Part shown: positions 23,701 through 36,302 of the stretch, one piece after another | Layout of the letters: the number at the start of each line of letters is the position of its first letter | How positions within the stretch are numbered: position 1 is the first letter of the stretch | Origin: Symsagittifera roscoffensis | Taxonomy: Eukaryota; Xenacoelomorpha; Acoela; Convolutidae | Direction: 5' to 3' | Assembly: GCF_963678635.1 (NCBI RefSeq) | Contig: NC_087064.1 | Coordinates: 10,389,671-10,453,670 of the forward strand | DNA length: 64,000 nucleotides | Position numbers and translations under genes: made by a program | The notes under the pieces: generated by a model | What the model was told of the DNA's origin: nothing | The model's database searches: none | What the model saw: the letters and a program-made list of their open reading frames with translations, nothing else

Positions 23701-24122
23701 CCAAGAAATTTGACCATTTTAGTAGATGTTATTCCAAAGAAAATTGATATAATGACGTAGTTTTGGTTTCATTCTTGTACGTGATTTTGAAAATTGGGGA
23801 TTAAAACTTGTTAATTGAAATAAATTTCAGATTTTGAGGCTCTAATTGCGATTTAGTCTTTAGAACAATTTCCTTAAGTGAAAGACTCAATTGAGTCCAA
23901 AAATTTAGACTCAAATGAATTAACACGTGCTGTATCTTTCCGATTCTAATTAGGACTTTGAAAGATTACATTATGATACCTCATTATGGTATATAGGGCA
24001 GATTAGTATAGGGTAGATTAGTATAGGGTAGATTGGTTTAGGGTAGATTGGTATGTAGGGTATAATTGCATAGGGTAGAATGGTATAGGGTAGTTTGGAA
24101 TAGGGTAGATTGTCCTGCCACC

Positions 24123-24130
24123 TGTTTTTT
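24123..24130 (+). repeat. MULE target-site duplication, right
   Basis: TGTTTTTT, identical to 22230-22237. Confidence 0.75.
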
Positions 24131-24295
24131 ATATGGCGTGTGGGGGGATGATTTTCATAAAAAAGTTTCACATTTTAGAAGAAAAAAATTTTCTTTTGTT
24201 TTATTTCATTGAATTTTTTCATGTTATTACTGCTCCATAAACCTTAAAAGGCAGTCGGAACATTCAAGGCTTCGCCCTGATACGAGAAGTCTTGT

Positions 24296-25596
24296 CTTGT
24301 TTGCTACCTATCACTGGCAATTTTGTAGCATACATAGCTGCAATATTAATGGCTAGTGATAATAAAGTTTCAAGGGACCGCGGGGCTGATGCGGGAACGT
24401 GAAACTGGAAATCCTGAAATTGCACGTCTAAATCTGACAGAGCAAAAGTGTTACTAATTTGGGGCTTATTTCTTTGTTTGCTTCGACCATTGAAAATAGG
24501 GAGGAACTTAATATTGGCGTTCATTTTAGTTTTTTCTTTTTTTTTCTCAGCTTTATTGTTTTCCAAGCCAAAACAGGTAACCAAAATAATAATCGGACAG
24601 AGTCGAATGATATATCATATTAAAGTCTCTTTAGTCGTAATTTGAACGAAATTTAAAATTTACAAACATTCCATCACAGCGTCAAGAAAATAATTTGAAA
24701 CGAGCAGGCGTATCAATGGCTTTTTATGGATGAAGAATAAGCCTATTCAAGCCTTGAAAATCTAAATTGACCAAATTTAATTTAATTTTTGAAGTTTCTT
24801 AGCGCTATTTCGAGATGCAAAAAAATCTGAAAATTTCAAACTCAATTTTGTTTTGTATTTTCAGAAAGTTTGTTTTTTTTTGTAACGTTTTTTTGTTTGT
24901 TTTTCTAGTCATTTTGCGGCTTAAACTGATGTCCACCTGACCAATTTTACAAAGAGTGTCGAATATGTTTAACTTCTAGGTTGTTGTCTAATCTTTCTAC
25001 CAAACCACGCAAAAAAAAAACCACGCACTCAATTGAAAAAAAAATGTAATGTTTCAAGAGTATGGTCGATACATTCTGTGACACTGGCACAGCAAACGGC
25101 TATCCGTGTTTCTAATTTCACATTAAAAAACTGCTTTTTTTTCTCGCTAGTGCTTGCAGAGGGAAGTTTTCGTCTAATCGTAAGTTTTGCGTTTGCGTGA
25201 GTAAAGCCAGACATTCCACCGCAAGTCGTATGATTAAAATGTTTAAAAAAACTTAATTTTAAGATTAATAACTGTTGGAAGTTTTCATTGTCAATTTGTC
25301 ATTCGTTTTGGAAAAACAACTGAACTCAAATCAACATGAAATAATGTTCTAAGCTTGCTTTTGACTCCTCTCCCTTACGAAAACATTTGGGAAAACTTAG
25401 CAATGTTTTTTTTAAATTTAATGGTCTCCTTTTACGTTAGCCTTCTACGTTACCTGCCGCAAATTGGTTTTACCCTTTTGATTTGTGCCTTCAAATTCTC
25501 ATGCCATTTTACAAGTAACTCCTAACTATAACTCAAGTTCCAATTAAAATTTGTAGCGGTAAAGCTGATTTTCAGGAACTCTTCAGATTGAATTTT
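24296..25596. other. Intergenic AT-rich stretch
   Basis: No convincing gene. A minus-strand open frame at 24264-24584 has a reasonable composition but starts inside the Helentron-like tail and shows no recognisable domain. Confidence 0.4.
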
Positions 25597-26130
25597 TGTT
25601 CCGACTTTCGATACGAAATTAACGGATTATTTGTGCTCGGGGTGGGTTTTTTTTCTTCAGACAAATTTCGACTTTTTAACTAGCCATTTTTGACGGGATT
25701 TTTTAACATCATTCAAAAGGTATTGTTGTCCTGAGCTTAAACTTGAAAAGATATTTCACCTGTGATCATTTTTCGTAAAGTTATGAGGGTTTAAAGATTG
25801 CCATTTTGACCAATTTGGGACAATTAACGCGCGATATAATTCAGGCTATTAACGCGTAAGCGGAGATTTAATCCGTCTTATAAATCGTCCCAAATTGGCT
25901 GAAAGAAGCTTATTTGCCATAATTGATTGGATACTAGGAGCGAAATCTATTCTTTTGTACTTTATATGGCGTGTGGGGGGATGATTTTCATGAAAAATTT
26001 CAAATTTATAAAAAAAAATTTTCGTTTTATTTTATTTAATTTAATTTTTTAAATGTTATTACTGCTGCTCCATAAACCTTAAAAGGCAGTCGGAACATTC
26101 AGGGCTTTGCCCTGATACGAGCAGTCTTGT
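25597..26130 (+). mobile_element. Helentron-like element, copy 3 (534 bp, complete)
   Basis: It starts TGTTCCGACTTTCGATACG and ends CAGGGCTTTGCCCTG-ATACGAGCAGTCTTGT, the same length as copy 1. The 5' hairpin has one mismatch. T flanks both ends, consistent with T-T insertion. Confidence 0.65.
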
Positions 26131-27113
26131 TTTTAATGAGTTTTGAACTTGTTTCAATAGGCTGGAGGAAATTATGTTCACTTTGAGAACGACTCCGCGT
26201 CAAGCAGTTTTTCCGGGTCCGATGTTATCCAAATAATTTAGCAGAGACCTTAAGACTTTCGATTTCAATTAAAATCGATTTCATTAAAGGAAAAAATATA
26301 GCTAAAAATTCATTTTTAATGATTCCAAAATCGCCCTTTTTTGTCAACGTTTTTGGATTAAACTTGCCTACGGATTTGATCATCATTGAAAACGATTTTA
26401 ATCGGTTGAAGTTGAGTTTAAACTACTTTTTTGTATACCCATTTGATGCAAATTGTATTCAGAGTTTCTAGACTATCAAACAATTGAGAATTACAGGTCA
26501 TGAAATTTAACATATAGTTTTCAATTGAACTTTATTTTTGACGTTTGACTGCATCAAAAATGTTTTTTTTTGTTTGATATTTGTTTCATATTTTTCAAAC
26601 AAAATGGGGAATATTTGTTTTCTGAGGTGTTTTTTCCGACTTTCGAAGAAATCAGAAAAGAAATGCTCGGGCCGGTTTGTTCAAGTCATTTTTCAATTTT
26701 TTTTCAGCGATTTTGACGAAAAATTTTTGCATCATCTGAGTTATATTTTTATTCGGAACTCAAATATGATCATATTTTGTATGTTGCTCGTTTGGAACAT
26801 TTTGTATAAATCGGAGCTTAAATTTGATTTTTTTTCGTAAGTTGCTAGTTAGGTCAAATTGGGATAAATAACGCGCGACATTATAGGTTCTTATAGCAAC
26901 CTCACCCGGTGGATTAAATTGTTCCGAACTGAACAGAGGCAAGTGATTTGGTCATATTCATTAGAATACGAACAGCTTAAATCATCCTTTTGCAGTGTAC
27001 AGCAGCGTTTTGAGAATAAAAGAAGAAACAAAGGAAAAATAAAACTTTTTTTGTGCATTTTTTCATTTATTTGTATCAATTTTTTCGAGCAGTTTTGTTT
27101 CTGCCCCGATTTT
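26131..27113. other. Intergenic stretch with a diverged Helentron-like relic
   Basis: The part at about 26633-26935 starts TTCCGACTTTCGAAGAAA and contains AAATTGGGATAAATAACGCGCGACAT, diverged counterparts of words in the 534-bp family. The rest is AT-rich with no supported gene. Confidence 0.4.
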
Positions 27114-27713
27114 TGCGCCAGCACACAAACTGAAGCTGAAAAAAACAAACCATGGTCAAAAACAAAGCTGCGAATTTCAAACAAACCATGGTCAAAATTG
27201 TTTGCCATTTCTATCATTTAGTTCTTCTTTGTGCTCATTTGACTCATTTTGCTATGCCAAAAAGCCGGATGTATTTATTTGATTATTATGTAAACAAGTT
27301 TCTAAACTTTGCTTAAAATCTTTAAAAGGAACACATTTCCGGTGCAAACAAATTTTTAACCCCAAAACTTGGAGCTTTGAGCTCATCATATTCACCCCTA
27401 AGCGATGCTACATACTATGCTAGCTTTTGCAACTCACTTTAAAAGGCAGTAAATTATTGATTCTTTTCATATTTGGGCCAATTTTGGGGTGCTAATTGAC
27501 CTAAAATTGATACAATTTTTACTTTTTTTAAATCAAAACAATGCTAATATAACCCAGTCCCGGCTTGGCTTGAGAAAATCAGAAACCAAATTGAGTATTT
27601 AGCAATTGGCAGCGCTTTTTCTTGAGTTCAGATCAAGATTAGTTCACTTGTTAGACACAGTCCTTTAAAAACCTTTGAGCACCTATTCGTATTTGAAAAA
27701 ACGTTATAATACA
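27114..27713 (+). repeat. 5' LTR of BEL/Pao relic
   Basis: About 600 bp from TGCGCCAGCACACAAACTG to TATAATACA match 31061-31650 along their length at roughly three bases in four. The boundaries are approximate and follow the first and last alignable bases (TG...CA). Confidence 0.65.
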
Positions 27714-27949
27714 AGATCAGTGACCACAACTTTTGAGGTCCTTACCCATCCTGGCATTGAAATCGGATCCCAGAAAATTGATTATAAAGAATTGAAGCGA
27801 AGCTAAAAGCACATGTGGCCTCTTCCTTATCATTCTTTATCCATGAGTAATGTGGGTTTAATCCTTTGGGTTTAATGCTCATCAGTCACATCAGACCACT
27901 GGAATACAAGTCAGGTGCACCTACTGACCCCTCGGCAGTGCGAACTCTT

Positions 27950-30900
27950 TGGGTTGGACTTCAAGTCGACCACTACCCAGGAAAATGACTTGCGAGATTA
28001 AAGCATCTACGCAACTAACTATCGCAGCTGACCAATTGTCGTAGCAAGTGAAAACATGGTGGAATATGGAGTCATATGCATCTAACTGCTCAACTAGTGG
28101 TAGATCCGAAACCAATAAAACGGCGGAGAAAATTTTGCAAAAAAGCGTGGTTTTTGATGGAGAAAAATACGAGATTGGGCTTCTGTGGAAAAGCGGAACG
28201 TTCAGACCCCTTAATAACTTCGCATAAGCCATAGGCCAGTTGCAATCTTTGGACAGAAGACTGGAAAAGGATGTCACACTCACACTGAAGAAAAGATATG
28301 AAGAGACTTTTGAAAGAGATGGAACACCAGGGTTCATATGAGAAGTCAGCAGCAAAGAGGTACTCGAGACGCGAAATGAGCCAGAGTGGTACGTACCACT
28401 TCATCTTGTTATAAATTCAAACAAGTCAGAAAAGGTGAGACGATTATGTAATGCAGGAACTAAGTACAAGGGCATTTCTATGAACGATACGCTATCTCCT
28501 GGACAAGATTCACTATCTTCAAGGAACAAATTTACGATTTGCGAAAACGAGATAGCAATGTTGGCTGACATCGAAGCCATGTTCCTACACAATGCCATTC
28601 CCAAACCGGAATGCAAATTTTGGCGGTTTTTGTGGAGAGATCAACCTGCTGACAAAATCCTGACTTACAAGTACAAGTGACATGTTTTCGGAGCGAATAG
28701 ACGAGTTGACCTACAGAAATGGAAGAGCAGCAACCCAAAATTAAACAAAGAATTTTTGCCAGAACACCACTAGCAAGAAATGTACAAATGGTTTGAGATA
28801 AAAACCAGTCAACTCATCAACTCTAGAACTGATTTGAAACGTAGAAAATGAAAGCCTAGAAATTTCTCGAGGACCTCAGAAAAAGTTCCCTTCCTCAATT
28901 ACTAATCACAGTTCTTATCGCATGTTTCCTCTGTTTTCGACCCTTGATGTCTCTGTGCTCCGGTCACGATGCTATTGAGGACGCTTTTAAAATCAATCTG
29001 GCAGAAAAATGGTCAGCAGTGAGACAAAAAAACTTGACGGAAATGATGCCGAACAGTTCACCATTGTGTTAACGAACTACAAGGTTAACGATCAAAAACT
29101 TCTGAAGACCGAGTCCATATTTCAAAACCAATTCGACCATTTTCCGCAGCCATCAACTACATTTGTGTTTCGATGCCTCGCTTGATGCAATGCTCCTTGT
29201 ATCATATATAGAAAACACCGAGAAAGAAGCTGGACTCTCTTTCGTACTAGGAAAGTTTCGAATAGCATCAATGCGGCAATTGTCATTTCCAGGTCTCGTG
29301 TTACAAGCAAGCTTGTACTCAACTCGACTTAGAGCACGAATAGAAATTGACATCAAATTTGATGAAATACACCACTGGACCGATTCAATCACGGTGCTAC
29401 ATTGAATGATTCAGCTCATAAAGGCAAATATCCTTTGTAGCAAACAGAGTAGCCGAGATCATTAATTTTTCAACCATTCATGAGTAGTACCATGCACTTG
29501 GCGTAGACAACGCAGATGATATTGGAACTCGGGAAGTGACTATTGCGGCAAAGGAAGGGATTGAACCCGTAACCACGTTAACCGCCACAATCTCCGTTAG
29601 TGCTACAGTTTCTAAAGCCTGGGAACGCTTTAGTGTCTTCTCGAGGTTAGTAAGTTCAATAGCATGTTGTCTTCGATTTAGCAAAAAAAACTGGTTTGCT
29701 TCAAGTAGGAGAAAAAATGAAGGCAACGCTCGCAGTACGCAGGATGACAGAGTTAAAATAACTTTCCCGAAGAGTAAGTTCTTGAACTGTGTCAACTGAT
29801 CCTAATTGGTTGAAGGCAAACAGACCCATTTCGCGAAAATCTCGTTCAATAAAAATGACTTCATTTATAGATGAAATCGGGTTTATGAGATTCGAAGGAA
29901 GATTCCGCCGTGCTAACCTTTCAAACGACCAGAAACATTCAATTATTTTGGATGCTAAGCATGAAGCGATACATGTACTACTTAAGCATGAGCATCGAGA
30001 AAATTGGCATGAAGGAAAGGAACATGTTCAAAGCGTGGTGCAAAAACTTTTTTTGGGTATTTGTCTCAAAAGCCCTTTAGGGTCGATCAAGTATCACTGT
30101 GTCAATCTGTCTGATCTATCCCCAGAACAAGTGTCACATAGAATTTGCCCATTCGAAAGCACCGGAGTAAATTATTTGGTCCAATTGATGTCAAACTTTT
30201 GCGGAGAAGCTTGAAAAGATGGTGTTGCCTCTTCACTTGTCTTGCAACACGAGCACTTCATATTGAGATCGTTCATTCTCTAGATACTGAACTATGTCTA
30301 GCAGCAATAACAAGGTTCGTTGCCGTGCGAGGGCAGCCAAAAATTATCGTGAGTGATAACGGCTTCAACTTTGTAGGGGCTTCGAAAAAATTGAAAGAAC
30401 AGAAGACAACTTGGAACCAACACCGTCATAGAGAAAATTACGCTCAGTAAAATGGTTCAGAAATTCAACCCCCCCTGGAGCTTCGCATTTTGGTGGGCGT
30501 TTAGTCAGAAGCTGCAAAACAGCAATGATTGCAGTTCTTGGATCCAGATCAATAACAGATGAGATTTTGAGCACAACGATGTGTCAGGTGGAGCAAACAT
30601 TGAACGAAAGACTACTGACACTGGTGAGCAACAACCATAGTGATCTTGAAAACTGACTCTCAATCATTTTCTCATTGGTAGACCTAATATATCTATTCCT
30701 TATATTCCTAACTCCGATAGATATTCCGATTTAAGAAAAACCTTTAGAACCTCGCAAGCCTATACAGACATGGTTTGGAAAAGGTGGTCAGAAGAGTATC
30801 TACCTCAAGGGAATACGAGAACTGAAGGAAATGTAAAGCGACATAGAACGCAGAGCGTGGGCGGCTTCCTATAGCTGATTTACGATTCGGTCAAACGTTG

Positions 30901-31035
30901 CGATTACAAAATGGCACGAGTCGTGGAGACACACCCAACAAAGGACGGAATTATTTGTTCAGCTACTGTCAAGACATCAATTGGGACATACAAGAGGCAA
31001 CTGATGAAACTGGTGCCACTATTTTACTATAGGTG
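27950..31035 (+). pseudogene. BEL/Pao pol remnant
   Basis: Plus-strand pieces in several frames. YEIGLLWKSG and LDRRLEKDVTL near 28170-28280 and KVRRLCNAGTKYKGISMNDT near 28435 are BEL RT upstream blocks. LADIEAMF near 28565 is RT motif A with its catalytic Asp. FIDEIGFMRFEGRFRRANL near 29870 opens the integrase. HEHRENWHEG near 29990 is the zinc-binding start. WCCLFTCLATRALHIEIVHS near 30225 and SDNGFNFVGASKKL near 30350 flank the second catalytic Asp. VWKRWSEEYLP near 30780 and ARVVETHPTKDG near 30920 are the BEL C-terminal domain. Stops and frame breaks are frequent, and RT beyond motif A is not visible. Confidence 0.8.
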
Positions 31036-31060
31036 TTTTCCACAGGAACAGGGCTGACGA

Positions 31061-31650
31061 TGTTCAATGCACAAACTGAATGTGAAAAAACTTTAAAAAA
31101 CCCTTTGTTAGTTTCAAACAAATCATTGTCGAAATTATTTACCATTACTATCAATTAGTTCGTTCTTGTGCTCATTTGAATCATATTGCTCTGCCAAAAG
31201 CCGGATATATTTGTCTGATTATTATCTGACAAGTCGCTAAACTTTGTGTTATATCTCTGAAAGGAATAATTTTACGGTGCGAACAAACTTCTTGGCACCA
31301 AAACTTGAAGCTTTTAGCTCATCATAATTACCCTTAATCGATGCTACATACTATGCTGCCTACGCTTCACTGTTTTAAAGACCCAAAAAATATGTCTTTT
31401 CATATGTATCCCAATTTTTGGGCATGAAAATGACCTTAAACTGTAACAACATTTATCTCTTGTTTGTCAAAATATTGCTAATATTACCCAGGCCCGGTTT
31501 GGCTTGTGAAAATTGGAAACTAAATTCAGGGTTCAGCAATTGACAGTTACTTTTCTTGAGTTCAGGTCAAGATTAGATCGTTTGCTTGATATAGTCCTTT
31601 GAATAATTTTTGCACCTTTTCGTATTGGGAAAAAGATTGCTATAAATTAG
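31061..31650 (+). repeat. 3' LTR of BEL/Pao relic
   Basis: Partner of 27114-27713. It starts TGTTCAATGCACAAACTG about 25 bp after the last recognisable pol codons. Confidence 0.65.
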
Positions 31651-31916
31651 AGCGGATCAAGTCGGGCGTAACGCTCCTTCTGTTATTGAGAATTAGTAGC
31701 GGTTAAAACGATTTTCATTGAAATTGAGGAAAATGCATGCTTCTTTTGGTTTTTTCATTCACACCGATTTTACAAAAGTTGACAAGCTATGGGTATCGAT
31801 CACAAAAGTTTCAGATTGCCAAGCTAGTATGCTTGCACTAGGCTATAATTCAGATGGCGCTGCTGCTCCAATGATGTTTTGAGCGTTTCAAACTATCCGC
31901 ATATATTTGTTCCAAT

Positions 31917-32116
31917 ATTACGAGGCCAAACTTTGTATTTTGTGCATTGTAAGCAGATTCCGCAACAAGGACGCTCCCTTTGTTCTTCTTTTGGTCTTTA
32001 CTTTCCTTTGATCGTTTCCACGAAATTTTAACATGTTCAAAGACTTGTCTCTGGAATCCAGTAAGATACAGACCCAAAATTGTGCGCCTATCTAGTGCAC
32101 AGTTTGGCCTCTTAAT
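31917..32116. mobile_element. 200-bp MITE-like element
   Basis: Termini are ATTACGAGGCCAAACTTTG and, read inward from the right, ATTAAGAGGCCAAACTGTG, matching at 17 of 19 bases. The first ~50 bp (to GATTCCGCAAC) are the reverse complement of the right end of the 20636-20936 insertion, linking the two as one family. No coding capacity. Confidence 0.55.
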
Positions 32117-33718
32117 GAAATTGAATTGAAGGAAGCTGAATGGTTCAATTAGTTACATGCACGACTCCAATTTTTTACACATAATTATTGATATTATCAG
32201 TCTAAAACTCTTAGTAAGTTGATATATTTTTAACCAAAGCTATTCAAGACCAATTAATGGGCAGTATAAACCTTCACGGTTTTGCCCTGATGCGAGCAGT
32301 CTTGTTTGTATTATACAGCCCCATGCACAAAAAATGACGATTTAGAGATGCGTTAGTGTTGAATTGTTCCGGCTCCAAAATTTTTCTCAAATGAATTTAG
32401 TACAGCTATTTGGCGTACAGATCAAAATAATCCACGAACTTAATGGGCCCAACAGCAGAACGAACTATTCAACCGAAGCTGAATTTAAAACATCATTTTC
32501 CACCCGGAATTTTTGATTACTTTTTTGTATCTTAATTTATACAAGATATCTTTTAGAATTTAACAGACATCTAGATTAGTAAGAACTGAAACTATTATCA
32601 AAAACTTTTTAATTATGAAAATTTTTACCATAAAATAACAATGAATAAGCGATGAAGATCGAACGGAGCTTACGTTTGGGGTAATACCAGCTCGGTATCA
32701 TAAACAATTGACAACACAGAGTTCTATGAATTGTTCGAGTTTCAGTATTTGTTTGTGTTTTTTTCTGGGTTTGTTCTACTTTTAACTTAATTTTTTAAAC
32801 CGGGCCACCTTTAGCTTGAAGTGATAGAAAAAAGTACTATATATGAGTTAAAAGGACTTTTCAGAGAAATCGGAAAGTAATTGTAGGATTCGATTCGCCT
32901 TGAAACTATAAATTCTGTTTTTCATTACGCTTGGCACCATGACGAGAAGTGCACTTTTTTCCAGACAACTCTTTTCGAAACATACTGTGCCATTTCAAAC
33001 CAGCAGACAGTTCTTGCGATCATACGATTCTCTGTTTTATTGATTGCCTTAAAAACCGGAAGTCCACCATTTCTTGAAGAAAGATTGTTTTTGATATAGT
33101 AACGGTATTTCATGATAGAAACATTAATTCAACATAGTGACTAAAAAGCATGTTTTCATTTTAGCGTGAAAATTTCAATTAAAAGTATCTAAATTGCCAT
33201 TTTCAAATTTTCGGATGTTTGTGCTGTAACAAAAAATAATTAAAAACCTTTTTTGTGGAGTTTGGTTTTGTTTCAGCGATGCTTGCTGGAGTCAGTGCTA
33301 TTTATGTTGCTCGTGATCATTCTGGTCAATTATCTGCTCGACAAGTCAACTTTACTTCTGAGTGAATAGCAATTCCTTGGCTTACCAATTTTGAAGAAAA
33401 CAAAAAGTACCTTCTTACGACAAAGAAAATACCATTCAATATAAGATTTAGGAAAAGACTTAAAGAAAATGAGCCGATCTTAATTTTCTGTCGAAGAAGC
33501 TGTTATTGCGTTAGATAAACCAGCGTCAATTTTGATGATTCAAAAGAAAAAAGAGTGATTTTCTGAAAAGAGCGTCCAACGAAGAGCGCTCTTTTCCGAT
33601 TCTTTTTAATATGAACGTCTTTAATTGAAAATGTCTACAGATGGTTTTGTTCAGCTTACTGTCATCTAGCATCTTACTGTCATCTTGTTGTTTTCTTAGT
33701 GTACAAAAATCAGTCTAA
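32117..33718. other. Intergenic stretch with a Helentron-like 3' tail
   Basis: At about 32250-32311 a 3'-end relic (GGCAGTATAAACCTTCACGGTTTTGCCCTGATGCGAGCAGTCTTGT) of the 534-bp family is visible. At 33280-33363 a TTTTGTTTCAG acceptor-like site precedes a 29-codon frame ending TGA, which could be a terminal exon but is too short to call. Otherwise nothing is seen. Confidence 0.35.
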
Positions 33719-36302
33719 CTGTTCCGACTTTCGAAGAAAACGGAATATTTATGCTCGAGGTGTGGTTATTTTTCAAGCAACTTTTGCCAATCGAAATAAT
33801 AATTTTTGACATCACTTTTTTTAACCCCATTGAAGATATTGTCTTGTTCTGATTAACCAACAGATTTTGAATTCTTTTGCATACTCGAGTTGACCAAAAA
33901 TGCTTATCATACAGTTTTCATATATGAAAAAATTGCTTATCATACAATTACGTACAAGTCCATAGATACAGAAAATGTTGAAAAATTCTAAGAAAAGCAT
34001 TTTTTTATATATGGAAATTGTAGCACAAGCATTTTTCATAACCCAAAAAGTTGATTTTTTAAACATTTTATTTCTCCAAATTTTTGGTATGTTGGGATGT
34101 TTTCGTGACCAAACACAAGTGACTAAAACCATGATTTACTCTAAATTAAAGTCGCCGAAGGGTTGATCGTCTGGCATTTACAATGCATTGGAAAGGACCG
34201 GAATTGTGTAAGAGTTATCTTCACAAATCATATACTGATAAACTTTTCATTTTTGGCAAAAACTTTCAAAGATGATTTTTTTTTGAAATTAGAATTTTTA
34301 AATTATCAGACAAGCCATAAAAACATGCCAATATATAAACATGCCATAACGAAAGTAATAAGAGTTTTTAGCCTATTTGAAAAAAGTTACCCAGAGAAAC
34401 GGAAAAAAATCTAATTTTTTGTGTATCCGGGACTACGTTATGCAGACAAAAAATTTATATTCGCAAGCAAAAGCTGTTTTTAGAAAATTTTTGTTTGAGT
34501 AGTACAAAATTCGATTTGCGGTACAAAATTCGAACTGAGATCATAATTTAAATTTAGTTTTTTTTCATCACTGGACTGTTTTATCAGGTTCAAATAGCCG
34601 CAGAAACTACAGTGCTGATTTAAATTAACCGGTCAAAACGCGTTAAACTTGAAATTTAAAACCCGTCTTTCTCAAATTGAGTTGAGTTTAAGTGAAAAAA
34701 TTTCTGAAGACAAAACTTGCTTAAAATTTCAGCAGAATTAATATAGTGTAATTTATTTTACGAAATTAGGGCCCAAAGTTTTACCCCAAAAATGGGTCAT
34801 TTTGGCTTTTCTCGCAAAATTATACGCCAAAAATACTCAGTCAATCACAGCCATAATTATATCAAAGTGAGCCCCTTACTTAGCCCAACAAACTTTAAGA
34901 AGCGTATATTCTCCGAAAAATTTTTGCAAAACGTTTAAAAGTTGTTTTTAAATAAAAAGTTGGTATTTTATATAGTAAAAACGACCTTTTTGTCTATCAA
35001 ATAAAATAAGTTAACTTATACAATGTTTTGGAGAATATACCCTAAATTTCAAAAAAGTTTCAACAATTCGAATACTTCAAGTATACTATCAATTTTCTTC
35101 AATCATGTGAATAAGCTGTAGAATAAAAATGCATAGAAAAGTTTGAGATAAAAAATAGCTGAAAAAGTGGAACCAGTAGCGGAAAAAGGTGGAGGAGGGA
35201 ATTTTCAACCTGAAGATTTGTTATCAAATTGAGTCACAAAAATTGAATATTATCACCATAATTTTTTTAATTGAGACGCTTGCGGCGCCAAATATGCTGG
35301 TTTTGAGGCGGATATACGCATCAGAAAACGGAATTTTTGATCTAAACTACACTAGTATTAAATTAAATCAATCAGAATAAAATTGATAACATTTCGAAAT
35401 TCTTGATTGCGTTTTCTCGAATTGAATTTTCTGAAATTAGGATGGTTTACTTTGTCTAGAAAAAGTTGGCACATCAATTTTTTTAGTTGAATAATTTTTG
35501 ATCCTTTTGATTAAAAAAAATTACGCTGAAAATTTCTCAGGAAACTGTTCAATCTGCAAAAGCGTGCGCGCAAAATCCGGCTCTTTGTAAAATTAGAAGT
35601 GCAAAATTTGAATTTTTGACTAGCATCTCATTTGGCAGTGTAATGTATGATTTACAAAAACTATCTAGTAGCAGTACAATTGATTAGAAATAAAATGACT
35701 ACATTATGCATTGTAGCTCTGAAGTTTGATACATGTACTATACTCAAAATTACCACCTATCGTAACATATCACCCAAACATTTTTTTCATGGCCTAATAA
35801 TACGGTGTGCCAATGTTTGTAACACTCGGATAACGTGCACAAAATTTCACTTTTAAATTTTTGCAGGAGAGGGGGGGCTCAAAATCCTTTTAATTAAAGT
35901 TTTTCATGCAAACAACAGTAGTTTACATGTTAAAATTGAATTTATTTCCGAGCGTTTAACGTTTTTAAGAGATTGGTTTCTTTTGAAGTTATGTTGAACA
36001 CCAAACTAGAGTTAACACGACGTACTCTCCTGAACCCTGAACAACTACCCGAGTCAATTCAACACGCTGAAAGAAAACAAAAGTAACCCTTTGTGCTTAA
36101 AGTTATGGCTCAAAATTTGCAAAACAATGCAAACCAAAAAAAAAAGACATAGTAATGTTTGATGCAATTACCTTTAAAAAATTTTATCGTGTATTCACCC
36201 AATTTGCATTGGAATCATTGCATTTTAATTTAATAGTTTTTTACAGATATTTTCAATCAGCGCTATTGTTTTGATTACTGTCCGCGCAAAAAAATTAGAC
36301 TG
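33719..36302. other. Intergenic AT-rich stretch
   Basis: At about 33719-33790 a diverged 5' end of the Helentron-like family (GTTCCGACTTTCGAAG, AACGGAATATTTATGCTCG) is recognisable. The remaining ~2.5 kb shows no gene, RNA or repeat I can support. Confidence 0.4.

Larger units (their letters stand above)
22238..24122 (-). mobile_element. Mutator-like element (MULE) with FLYWCH transposase remnant, 1885 bp
   Basis: Perfect 8-bp target duplications flank the element. Its termini are inverted repeats: GGTTCCATGACATTCTACCC at the left against GGTGGCAGGACAATCTACCC read inward from the right. Both continue as tandem ~14-bp repeats of the type ATTCTACCCTATACC, about 50 bp at the left and 130 bp at the right. 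The interior holds a decayed transposase on the minus strand, a tRNA-like stretch and a GC-rich hairpin. The copy is internally deleted and non-autonomous. Confidence 0.75.
21872..24295 (+). mobile_element. Helentron-like element, copy 2, split by a MULE
   Basis: The 5' part (21872-22237) and 3' part (24131-24295) together make about 531 bp of the same element as 19475-20008 and 25597-26130. It starts TGTACCGAC, keeps the ACTTTCGATACGAAAGT hairpin and ends with the terminal hairpin and GTCTTGT. The MULE at 22238-24122 interrupts it, so it is older than the MULE insertion. Confidence 0.65.
27114..31650 (+). mobile_element. Old BEL/Pao LTR retrotransposon
   Basis: About 4.5 kb bounded by two diverged LTRs, with pol remnants in the order RT then integrase then the C-terminal BEL domain. 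The internal region is only ~3.3 kb, so gag, protease and much of RT/RNase H are lost or unrecognisable. LTR divergence marks it as much older than the element at 36303-51736. Confidence 0.75.

Noticed and set aside
23990-24120. Tandem TAGGGTAGATTGGT repeats that look telomeric
   Set aside because: Unit length and sequence do not match TTAGGC or TTAGGG. They form the terminal inverted repeats of a transposon.
24264-24584. Minus-strand ORF of 106 aa with plausible composition
   Set aside because: It starts within unique sequence but ends inside the Helentron-like tail. No domain or splice structure was recognised, and no second copy is available to test conservation.
25029-25214. Minus-strand ORF of 61 aa
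   Set aside because: Too short, no homologue recognised, low-complexity C-terminus.
26891-27221. Overlapping plus- and minus-strand ORFs of 100 and 108 aa
   Set aside because: They straddle the Helentron-like relic and the start of the BEL LTR. Neither resembles a known protein.
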